A stretch of DNA of 64,000 nt from Chlorophyllum brunneum. Lineage: Eukaryota; Basidiomycota; Agaricomycetes; Agaricales; Agaricaceae. The position numbers were made by a program, and so were the translations under genes. Location: assembly GCA_963576785.1 (NCBI GenBank), contig OY756146.1, positions 1,364,001 through 1,428,000 of the forward strand, given 5' to 3'. Below are positions 12,535-22,421 of the stretch, in pieces; position 1 is the stretch's first letter, and each line of letters opens with the position of its first letter. The notes below the pieces were generated by a model that saw only the letters and a program-made list of their open reading frames with translations, was not told the DNA's origin and ran no database searches.

Positions 12535-13315
12535 TCAAGGGAAAGTGAGGATATAGTTAATCATGGCTTTCTTCCAACTGCACTGAGGGAAAGTGCTGGG
12601 TGTATCCATCCGAGGTCCACCACATTCACTGTCAAAAAGTGATGAGATGTCACGAAAGACTCCTGAAAGAGTACGGTTGAACGAGGATTCATCGGCGATC
12701 CTATGGGTCCCAACACCATGTGCGAGGGGAAACCGCAGAGAAAGTCCGACCATCCTACTAGTACGATAGGTCCGATATATGCGGGATGAAAGTTCGGAAT
12801 AAGCCACAGAGGAGGGATCCACAACTTGCTCCAGGAGTGCCTTGGCGGCAGTGTGCACGATGGTTTCTAGTTCCGAATAGTGGTAAACGAGGGAGCCGGG
12901 AGTTCCACAAATGACAGGGCAGCTAGGGTTCGGGCAACCAACAGGGTCGACTCCAGTCGCAACATTTTGACATTTTCCATGGAAGCGAGAGAAGATCGCG
13001 TTCTGAACGACGGCCGGTGCCTCATCGTGCAAGGTGGAGTTGATTGGTTCAAGATAGTACTGAGGGTCCTCGTCCAGCATAAACCTATCGGATAATCGTT
13101 CGCCCTGATGATAGAGTCATTGCTGAGCGCCGAGCAATGAAGTCTGGTATCGAGTGAAGAAGCCGACCTACAAGCTTGAGGAAGACTTGGTGGATGGGTC
13201 TCGAATAGTTGCCTACAAAAGCACCTGTGACGCCGTTCTTGCACTCCGTTTCACATGCGAGGATAAGTCGGGAGATAGCCGGAATCAAAAATACAAAAAG
13301 CCGTGGACTGATCAT
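12535..13315 (-). CDS. Predicted secreted Cys-rich protein, unrecognised family
   Basis: Read leftwards from the ATG at 13315. Residues 1-20 (MISPRLFVFLIPAISRLILA) form a typical signal peptide, followed by the mature-type start CETECKNGV and a glycosylation sequon in VGNYSRP. After FLKL a GT-AG intron (about 65 bases, near 13105-13170) joins GERLSDRFMLDEDPQYY. The rest continues in one frame to 12535 with Cys clusters GCPNPSCPVICG, CECGG-type spacing and QCSW. About 225 residues. No domain known to me; small secreted Cys-rich proteins in fungi often act at the cell wall or host surface, but no function should be read from that here. A further small intron near 12760 is possible, which would change part of the C-terminal half. 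Confidence 0.6.
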
Positions 13316-13803
13316 AGGTAGAGACAGACTGTCTGCCAGGCGTTGGATTGTTCTGCTGGCGCCAAGCAGCACCAAACAAGTTCAATAGGTTTGTAACATT
13401 GCATCATCCGCAAATTTGCACCGATGGGGGCTCGTTCACAATTTCAAAACCTCGATATCCGATGGCTGCCGTCCATTATTTCTCCGGCACTCACGGACCA
13501 GTCCAAGGGGCTGAAAAGAGTTAGGTGCAGCCCCGAGAATCCTCACCATTACAATATCCATGAAAAGTCGAAGCACGTCCGGACAACCGCAATCCAACCC
13601 AAATTCCGTAGGTTTAGCCTCGATAACTGATCGGAAGCTATGAAGACGGATGAGTGTCTTTCGGTTTGTCAGGGCTGGAGTGAATACCTCTAATCAATAT
13701 ATCCGCGGATAATACCGTGCACAACAAATGAGGACAACCGTTGACAATGACCCACGCTGTGGGGTGGTCTCTACCTCGATCTCCACCCCCAGTTTGACCC
13801 ACG
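13316..13803. other. Intergenic between divergent genes
   Basis: About 490 bases between the start of the secreted protein gene (minus) and the AA9 remnant (plus). No gene or repeat seen; it would hold both promoters. Confidence 0.5.
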
Positions 13804-14460
13804 ATATTCTCAAAGCTCGCCGTTACTGTTTTGTCGTTGACCTCTTTGGCCTGTTTCCTCTGACCTCTTGCAAAAACACTCTCCCCTCCCTTATCATTGG
13901 TGGTACCGCTACTCCTCAATGGCGTAACGTCTGCAACACCAATAACTACGATAGCCAGGCTCCTATATGTTCATCGCTTCATTCATCAGGTTCTATCCCG
14001 AATAACTCAACCGTCTAGGTCACTGACGTGAACAGTGCTGATTTCCGGTGCCAAGCTCTGAGACTGGCTCTACTGCTTCTACTGTCACTGTCACTGCTGG
14101 TTCCACTATACGTGTCTGGACCAATGATAATATGTACCATCCCGGTGTTATCAATGTTTACCTTGCCAAAGCTCCTGGTGATGTCGCCGACTGGGACGGC
14201 AGCGGCACCGTCTGATTTAAGCTCCACGAGATCCTTGCCGTCACTGACTGTGGATCTACCTTCACTTTCCCTGGTAGCAGTGAGTACTTCTGCATCGTGA
14301 TGAATCATACCCCACAGATGCATGAGTGGATTGAATGGACATCCAAAATTATACCTTCACTCCCCCGCGCAACTTGCCCAGTGGTCGATATCCCATGCGC
14401 ACCAAACAGATTGCCCTTCACTCCGCTTCGTACCAATACACTAAAACCACACGTAAGTGA
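13804..14460 (+). pseudogene. Decayed AA9 lytic polysaccharide monooxygenase
   Basis: Clear remnant of an AA9 (formerly GH61) copper-dependent monooxygenase, the enzyme that oxidatively cleaves cellulose. A signal-peptide-like stretch begins at 13804, where ATA stands in place of ATG, and meets a TGA at 13861. A shifted frame then gives LPSLIIGGTATPQW and NTNNYDSQAP; after an intron comes VTDVNSADF, then in another frame TNDNMYHPGVINVYLAKAPG and ADWDGSGTV. There a TGA at 14213-14215 replaces the Trp of the VWFK motif seen in the neighbouring copy. A later piece reads NYTFTPPRNLPSGRYPMR and QIALHSASYQYT. The catalytic N-terminal His codon is not recognisable. No stretch equivalent to the C-terminal QFY-SCAQ region was found. 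Several frame shifts, two stops and loss of the start codon mark it as non-functional. Confidence 0.8.
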
Positions 14461-15867
14461 GAAACATAGGCTGACGAACAAGAAGATGGTGGAGCAGTCA
14501 GTGCTAGTTAACTCGCGTTGAAATGTCGGATCACTCTTTGACCTACTAGAGTCCCCCAGACTCCAGTCAGCATCTTCTTCGTTATTGAGGACACAGGCGA
14601 TGGGAATGCCCTTGTTTTATGGCCAATAGGCACCGGGGTTTCTCGAAGATGCACTCACAACTGACATGTGGACGATGGAAGAACTTGCCAGCGATCACAT
14701 TGCGTGCGATCGAAGCAGAGGACGAACAGGTAGTTAGTAGATTGCTGCACGCTGCTATGCCTTATCGAGTATCACCTATTTTGTTGCTATCATCGTTGCA
14801 CACTCTTAAGCGGCACCCTGCATTCAAAACCTCGCTGTATGCATCACCGCCTCTCATCGCGTGCTCATGAGCACACTCGACACTACCTTGTCATGTGCTC
14901 CTGAGCTATAACCAGTACCCGGACTTTGTCGTATCACTCGTATGTACATGTGCATGTTTTTAAGCCGCACACTAAGTACAGTCACAAGTCCCTTCCGACC
15001 CTCGGTCTTTGATTGATATTCCGAGTCAGGTATGGTTAGCAGACCAGGCTCACTTCAGTTGCTCACCAACATCCCGGTTTGTTAGGTCTATCTGCTATCT
15101 TTTTCCGCTTCGCCTCTGGCTTTCATAGTCCTCGGACGTACAGATTAAATCCACGCTGTTGGATTGTAAAACCCCTACCTGACCAGCCGGCTAATTTGTT
15201 ACTAGGCAATATATGACTTTGGAGGACCACTTGGGTTTCAGAGTAAGCAAGCAAAAAGACCATCCTGGAATTCTGACAAGTTCTTGGGCGAATTTATTTT
15301 TGGGCTCGTAGGTCGCCTGAGTATAATTAAGTGCTAAAACATCTTGGGTTGCCTCAGGAATTATGTTTCGCGAGCAAGGCACGTTGTGTGTTCATTCTTT
15401 CTGATGAAGCGAGGTTCCGTCCTGAAATGTTTTGTCTTGGCAGTCGGTACATCGGCTCCCCTATACTATTCAGGGTGGCCTATTTTTGGCTCTAGCACTG
15501 AGGAAGGTCTGGCGCTCAATTAACCTAGCGTCGCGCCAAGCTTTCTAGATGCTGAACCTGCCAGTGAGGTTCTACATCGCAGCTCGCTCTCTGGGGCAAT
15601 GAATGGATGGGTAAGCCTCTATGATCTTCAGGTCTAGGGTTGGTTTGTCCCCTAGGTGGCCGCGGGACTCTGGAAACCTTCACGCCACGGTATGAGATTG
15701 TTTCAGCACATTCATAGCATATGGTGGCTCTGCCGCAGCACGAGGGACAACACTGGGAAGCGCTTCTTGTGCAGTATTCTTGTGACTGCGAATGCCAGAT
15801 GAAGGGGTATAAAAGGTCAACTGGAAGACCTCACTCTGCAGGATAACCAACAGTCCTAGAAATCTCG
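14461..15867. other. Intergenic, no gene recognised
   Basis: About 1.4 kb between the AA9 remnant and the AA9 gene. Open frames are short and unlike known proteins. A TATA-like GTATAAAAG at about 15806-15814 lies roughly 55 bases before the AA9 start codon at 15868 and is probably part of its promoter. Confidence 0.5.
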
Positions 15868-17048
15868 ATGTTCAAGTCTCTGTGCTTTGTTCTTCTGGTG
15901 GCCCTTGTGCCCCTCGCTGCTTCTCACTGCAAGTGACTAGGTTCCAGGGATTTATTCCAACGTTTTTGACAAATTTATGGTCCATTTAACCAGATACCTT
16001 CCCTGCCCTCGTTGTTGGTGGTATCAGGCAGGGCGACTGGGTCAACGCCCGTATGACTGACAACCATTACGACAAGAACCCTGTAAGCTGTCTATCTGCG
16101 TTTTCGTTCTCATTGCTCTAACAATGGTATTATTCAGGTCACTGATGTCCACAGCGCCAACTTCCGTTGCTACAATTCACAAACCAACGCTCAGGCAACA
16201 ACCATTGATGTCAGCGCTGGATCCCAGCTTGGTGTTGCGGCGAGCGGCAACTTGTATCATGCTGGGGTAAGTATCCGGCTATTAAACGGCTTCATGAAGC
16301 TGACGCGATATTTTCAACCTAGGTCGTCAACGTCTACATGGCCAAAGCACCTGGTGAGATTGCTGGTTGGGACGGCAGTGGCACTGTCTGGTTCAAGGCA
16401 CGTTCTTCGAGGACGCTTTAGTAATTATATCCTTACGCCGGGGTAACCAATAGGTGTATGAGGTTACAGCTGTTACCGACGGTGGTAGCTCAATCTCCTG
16501 GCCTGCACAACGAAAGAGCTGCTCTGTATCTCTACGGTGATGTGGCGTCGCCGACCTTTCGATCGTTCCTAGAATTGGACACCGTGACGTTTACCATACC
16601 CAAGAACCTTCCTGGTGGCCAATACCTGGTACGTGCGGAGGCCATTGCTTTGCACGATGCAGCTTATTATGGTGGTGGTATGTTCACCCAAAACGTTTCC
16701 AGCAACTATCAGGCTTAGCTGTTTAAATACTCACCATCCAGCCCAATTCTACCTCAGTTGTGGTCAGATCAATGTCACGGGCGGTGGAAGCGGAACGCCT
16801 GGACCTCTCGTCGCCATTCCTGGTATTTACACCGGTAACGTGAGTGCCTCTATGCTATTGCTCCTTTGGGCTTCGCTCAGCCAATCGCGATGCTAATAGG
16901 AACCCGGCATCCTTATCGACATCTACCGTGTGTAGTCCTTCCTTGGTCAATCCATTCGTACGCTAAATTACCTCTAGCCATCCCGGCTAATTACACTCAG
17001 CCTGGCCCTGTACGTCCGTTGGTTCAATCTTCCCGGGACTTTTACTGA
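15868..17048 (+). CDS. AA9 lytic polysaccharide monooxygenase (secreted)
   Basis: Secreted copper monooxygenase acting on cellulose. Start ATG at 15868; residues 1-19 are a signal peptide and cleavage exposes His20. That codon is followed by an intron with a GC donor (GCAAGT at 15929, ending 15993) whose removal gives HYTFPALVVGG, the canonical AA9 copper-binding start. Later exons give VTDVHSANFRCY, the second histidine in NLYHAGV, VYMAKAPGEIAGWDGSGTVW, DTVTFTIPKNLPGGQYLVRA, GAQFYLSCGQINVTGGGSG with the axial Tyr, and GIYTGNEPGILIDIYPIPAN, ending at 17048. A second apparent GC donor (GCACGT) is at 16398. No CBM1 follows. One problem: between SISWPAQ (ends about 16512) and LDTVTF (16575) no canonical donor keeps the frame, so the gene may carry a small lesion there. 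It is a diverged neighbour of the decayed copy at 13804. Confidence 0.8.
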
Positions 17049-17467
17049 CGGTAATCGATGTACAGGCCGTCTGGAGGGGATGAACGTCCCGAGCGCATCC
17101 ATTGTGCACCCTACAGATTGCTTTGCTTATGTTATACTTGTAAATACGACGTTTTACGATCGAATAGATATTAAGTGATGCTCAAAGAATAATTACGGGT
17201 AGTAAGAGATAAACATAGATCGGACCTATTATATTGGTGGCTAGTTCGAAGTTATACGGCAGTGAGGTATTAGACAGGAGTAAAATAGAACACTCAAATA
17301 CCAGCTTGAGCTTGGTTCCGGGGAGTCAGGGACCGTACGAATGGTATAACACCCGCTTAATATTGTCATGAGTCCACGACGCAAAGAGACCCGTCATTAA
17401 AGTCGTTTCCCTGGATTATCCACAGCCATCTATAAATACCGTCCAATCAGCCACACACCAAATCACT
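17049..17467. other. Spacer between convergent genes
   Basis: About 420 AT-rich bases between the 3' ends of the AA9 gene and the minus-strand WD40 gene. Nothing coding seen; it presumably holds both 3' UTRs. Confidence 0.5.
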
Positions 17468-20400
17468 TCAGCGTATCTTCAACATCGAAGAGTCGCTGGA
17501 TTGGGATGACATGGTCGAGAGGCCCTTTGGGGCCCTTAATGATCTCTGTGTGTGCTCCAAGTTCAGGAAGTCAGGCTGGGGAACCAGACATCCCCAGTCT
17601 GGATGTGGGCTACTCGATCGGCTCATCATTTCACCGTACGAGAAATAGTCCACGTCTGTGAGATGGGGAGTGGGATAGGTATAACCTTCGGGCTCCTCGG
17701 GCGCAATGTCCGACGAATTGTGAGGCTTAGTCCAGATTCGCACCGTGCCGTCGTGACTACCTGAGGCGAACATGAAGGGATCTGATGCAGCGTGGTTCCA
17801 TGCTATGCAAGTTAGGTCCCCACTGTGGGCTTGTCCGCGAATGTGATGGAGTAGGACGCCGGATTCTGTATCCCATATAAATATGTCACCCTCTTGATTT
17901 TTCATCAGTAGCCCGTCATGAACGGAGGGCAGAACTACTCACTCTTCCCTGCGCATAGTACCAGCTCATTATTATGTCCGCCGAAGTAGCTATGTCCAGC
18001 AAAATCGACCGCTGTTTTCGGCATATATGTATGTCTGAGTAGAATTATGTCTAATTAGCGCCGCGGCGAGTGTGGGGCGGGGGACGCACCGTAATGTCAA
18101 CCTCGAAGATTCCCTTCCGGCATCCACACCTTTTAGGATCTCCAACTTCCAGAGCTGAGGAGGCGCTTTGTTTTCATAACTGATCAGCGCGACCAATTCG
18201 TGCCGGTGGGTCTCGACTAGTGTAATATCCCTAACATCATTCAAAACGGGAACTTGACTGCCACCAATCATCAGCCAAATGATGGGGTAGTTTATTTTGC
18301 AAGTAGGAACGTACCATTCGATCTGTTGGGCTTCCATATTGAACACTATACTTCTGGTTAATTTCGGCGTATATCGGGAGCAATGCAATACTCACCCATA
18401 AGACGCTTCTCCGCACGCGATTTACTTGGAAGGAGGCCGCTTGGGGACTGTAGGAGAGGACCAATCGCAAGTACGCGCTTATCATCCGGTGTGACGGCCA
18501 CATCGTGGATCTTGATAGAGCCAAGATTGAAAAAGGTGAATTGCTGGCGAGAGTGATGTGAGGTCAAGTTCCGGGATACTGGATATGTTAATTACCTCTC
18601 CAGTGATATCCTGTACAACAGATATCAGGTATGGAGTTGTCGAATGGGGATGTTGATGCACTTACCAGCTGATAAACTTTGCTGCCTTCGACAGATAGAA
18701 ATTCTGTAACGGTCGTTGAGTTTCGCTGATCTATACGGATTGTACTAGAACTTACTGTGATCATAATGACACCAAGTAACAGCCTCGACTTGTCGCTCCC
18801 GATCGATGGTTTTCATACAAACACCATCCTAGTGGATGGTCGATATGTGTGTGACAAAAATTCCATCGCCGGCGTACCTCCGCAGTCCAAATCTTCATAC
18901 CTTTGGTATTCTTCGTCAACAAATATTTACCATCAGGAGACCTAAGGTCGAATGATGGGGACAAAGCCACTATAAAGAACAAGTACAACGTACCAGGCGA
19001 CTTGTCCTACGAAGCCTTTGACATGAGCGAGCACGCGATGGGAGACGAATGGTTCCTGGTAAAACAGTATAAACATCACGATTGATATTTTGGGTCAGAC
19101 GCCTACTTCAACTTTGAATATCACGGAGGTTCGATCCCAACTGTCAATTGCATTAGTCGAGGTCTGCTGCGTCAAATGATTGAGTGTGCGTGCCTAGAGG
19201 TCGCCAGGTACTTCCCGTCTGGTGAAAACTGTATGTGCTTCACCAGGGCCGTATGCGCTGCCAAGTCCTGGGTGGCATCAAGCACCTTCAACTTGGGCAC
19301 CAGATCCGCAAGTCTCGACCTCGCAACCGCCCCCTTCGTCGTCGCATGCGCCTTCTTCTTGTCTGTTACATTCGAGGATGTCGTCCTGCGACGTGAGGGC
19401 TCCCTGGGCGTACCAACAACCATAGGCGTTGCAGGATCTTGATCAGTGGCAATAGCTGCACGGATACGCACAGCGCGAATGGCATCTCGCCAGCGTTGTT
19501 TACCTGCGCTGACATTGGTGGGGAATGGTGTGCCCTTGGGAGTGAAGGACTCGGAGATGGGAGATTTTTCTTGGGATGCAATGGAGGGTGAACGGGGGCC
19601 GCTGGAAGGGCCAACATTAGTTTGGAGAGCAAGGACCGTTTCAGAGGATTTGTGGCCATAGTTCATGACACTCATGGCACTCGTCCCACCATCTTTGGAA
19701 TTTCTGTTTGGATTAGGGTGGCTATGGTTTGGGTTCTGGTTGGAGGTGTAGTCATTAGATACGGGGAGGACGGGTTCATTATCATTGGAGTTGTAACGAT
19801 GGCAAGAGCAGGAGCCAAAAAGCCTGTGGAGTCTTGTTTGGAAAGCGACAAAGGCTCGGGCGACGACCGAGTTCGCCACCACCAAGCCAGACCCGACCTT
19901 CTCTAGCCCATGGCGGGATACATCGATGAAACGATTCTGAAGCATGGTATCGGTAATTTCCATCAAGACGTCATCGAGCCATTTCTTTCCGCGATAGCGC
20001 ATGAAGATCCAGCGCTCCGTGGCGAACCACGCTGATACGGCGCAGAGACCAAAAGAGGTTAGAGCGGTGAGAACCGTGGTTATCGTCGATGTGATCGGAG
20101 CCTATGGTATTGAAGCAGCGGAAGTTTGAGATATGGGATTTGTGTGGTAAGTAATGGTTCACGGCAGATAGAACGGAAGCAAAGGACATACCTGGCCGGA
20201 AGCATAGGCAAAAAAACAGAGACCGATCGAGAAGCACGCGACAGACATGACGAGGAACACGAGGGGTGATCTTTTGATCCAAATGAGAACCCACCAAGGC
20301 ACGCGGTCTCCTGGTGAACGGCTGCATCATCGGGAATTAGGTCTGGGGCCGAAAAATATAAGTGATCGTATGGACTCACTACATGGCTTGTTTCCACGTT

Positions 20401-21821
20401 AATCCCAGGAGACTGTTCACGGCTGCTGCGATACTGAAGACCAGGGATGCAAACCAGAAACAATTGACGGCGTCAGAGAGTTTGTTGCCAACCAGCTCGT
20501 ATGAGAACTGCATGGTCGTCGCGGTGACAGCGGAGAAAAAGGTTGCAACAGTGGAAAGGTTGAGCAAGTTGGTTGCACCATGCTTCTGGGCGAATCGAAT
20601 TATTGGTACACCTATAGGCAGAGATAAAATGAGCCGTCGCCACGGTAAGGAAGGGCTATAGCGCACCAACTTCAATGAAGATCGAAAGGGTAGAAGTAAT
20701 ACTATCAATATGTTCTCCCATTTCGATCGATAGGTCATGAAGATAGCGCTGGACCGCTGGATTCCGGAATTGACCTGGGGATGGGAAAGCTTAGTAACTG
20801 GAGATGCCGAAATATTAAATGATGATTACTTGGATACTCCCTGAGACAGGAAGCCCAGTACTGTTCAATCCTGGTCAGGGCGGGGGTGCATTCTTCGTGA
20901 TTGACGTCAACTTACATGAAGGTCGCGTTCAAATGACAGGATGGACGCGTTGACGGCTTCGTCGGTGAACTCTGGGAATTCATTGAGGCAATGGAGAAAA
21001 GTCCCAATGTCTCTCGCGAAGTAATCCATTTGGTCCGGAAAGTTCTCGACATCGATGTCTTCGTTAACGATAGGACGAACAATGTGAGAAGGAGCCTTGG
21101 TCCGCCACCTTCGACCACGCCGTCGGCCGGTAGATTGGGTATCAATGATGGATTCCCTGGGGGCTCGTGATATCTTACGGGGAAACAAGGCAGCTGCGTT
21201 TTCTCGGTAAAGGAAGAGGACCTGGGCCACTCGCTCCCTGAGGTGGAATGCTGAGGACAAAATGGCGACAGAGCTTCCGAGTTGCCGCGCGGCATTGGCA
21301 AAATTACGCAACTATTCGCGTGTTTTAAGGACACCGGTGGGGCGGGTGAATGGGGGTGCTCCTTACCTCCCGGTCGAAGTTGCTCATCCGTCTATAAGAT
21401 AGGTATAACGTTGGGGTTAGTATTCCGTTAATGTCTGGAGGGACTTGTTCACCTAGAAAATTTGTTAAAGGCATCTGCACCGGTGACTTGCAGGTGCTCA
21501 TCGACGGAGGCTAATTATAGGTCACCTAAGCTGGTTGTGCGTTGGTTCATTGGAACGGGATACCACTTACGGACGTCTTTGTCGGCTTCATTACTGGGAT
21601 TTGACTCTTTGCCTATGGTGAATTGAACAATAGTCGGCGTCTTGGTACCGAGAAAACTCACGTTTAGAAACTTCCTCGTTCGCAAGCAACATTTCCACCA
21701 AGCTAAGAATAGTCTCCCGACGAGTTCCATTATGAGGGGTATTGTGTCGACGTGAGGTGTGGTTGCTCGTTTTTTCTTGAAGGGCCTCTGTAAAGTCGGG
21801 TAGCATAGCACCGCTCGACAT
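17468..21821 (-). CDS. Membrane-anchored WD40 protein, Gid7/WDR26-like, copy 2 (complete)
   Basis: Reads leftwards from ATG at 21821 (MSSGAMLPDFTEALQEKTSN) to the stop at 17468. Early exons give a cytosolic head containing FANAARQLGSSVAILSSAFH (about 21250) and QYWASCLREY (about 20840). Then QFRNPAVQRYLHDLSIEMGE and four hydrophobic spans: LSTVATFFSAVTATTMQFSY, WFASLVFSIAAAVNSLLG, SPLVFLVMSVACFSIGLCFF and TTVLTALTSFGLCAVSAWF. A Ser/Pro-rich linker with KQRWRDAIRAVRIR precedes the WD40 part: FSPDGKYLATS, SWDRTSVIFKV, EPFVSHRVLAHV, SPDGKYLLTKNTKGMKIW, NLGSIKIHDVAVTPDD, VLNDVRDITLVE, DIFIWDTESGVLLHHI and GSHDGTVRIW near 17735. At least ten introns. It is inverted relative to copy 1 and clearly paralogous throughout. 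The propeller order resembles Gid7/WDR26, a GID/CTLH ubiquitin-ligase subunit; the membrane module is not part of that family, so function is open. Confidence 0.85.
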
Positions 21822-22421
21822 GGTGGGGACGGAATGGTTGGTATAGTGGTATTCCAGTGTGAATTCGGGTGAGTAGTAGGGTATTTATAAGAAAAAGATC
21901 ATGCAGGACGTCAAAATGGGGGGGTTTAATGAGACTGCGTCGTAAAGGTCGTAAAGCAAGATGTGAGCTGGGTCAGGAACATGCGTTGCTGGCCATGCCC
22001 GGCCAATTCACTTTCACGAAACGCACAACTGGGTGCCTTCCATAAGAGGCAGGAGATACACCTGGAGGCACGTGACCGCATTCATTGGCCTGCAGAGGAT
22101 CAGGATCAGGCCATGACATATCACTGCTGCCCATTTATCTCGACAATTTCGCCCTAGAACATCAGCCAAGGCTGTGGACCTCTCTTTCTTGTCCAGCACA
22201 TCCATCTCCTTGCCCTTTCCCACCGCAGTGTCCAAGGTTACGGCTTTCATATAATATAATCTATTGCCAGCTTCTTCAGGGTCTATACACCACTCTTGGG
22301 TGGCGATACTACCAAGCAATTTTCAGCTTGCCAACACCAGTAATCAGGCTACTTCCGTGTGTCCACCTCAGCTTCTCTTCTTGTCTTCTTACTCACACTT
22401 CCTTCCTCAGGGACCCGCAAT
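21822..22421. promoter_or_regulatory. Shared upstream region of two divergent genes
   Basis: About 600 bases between the start codons of the WD40 gene (minus) and the HECT_2 gene (plus); it should contain both promoters. The 150 bases before 22422 are pyrimidine-rich on the + strand, as is usual upstream of fungal start codons. No specific binding site is claimed. Confidence 0.45.

Noticed and set aside
19120..19150. B-box-like GGTTCGATCCC
   Set aside because: It is the complement of the SWDRTS codons of the minus-strand WD40 gene; no A box is present.
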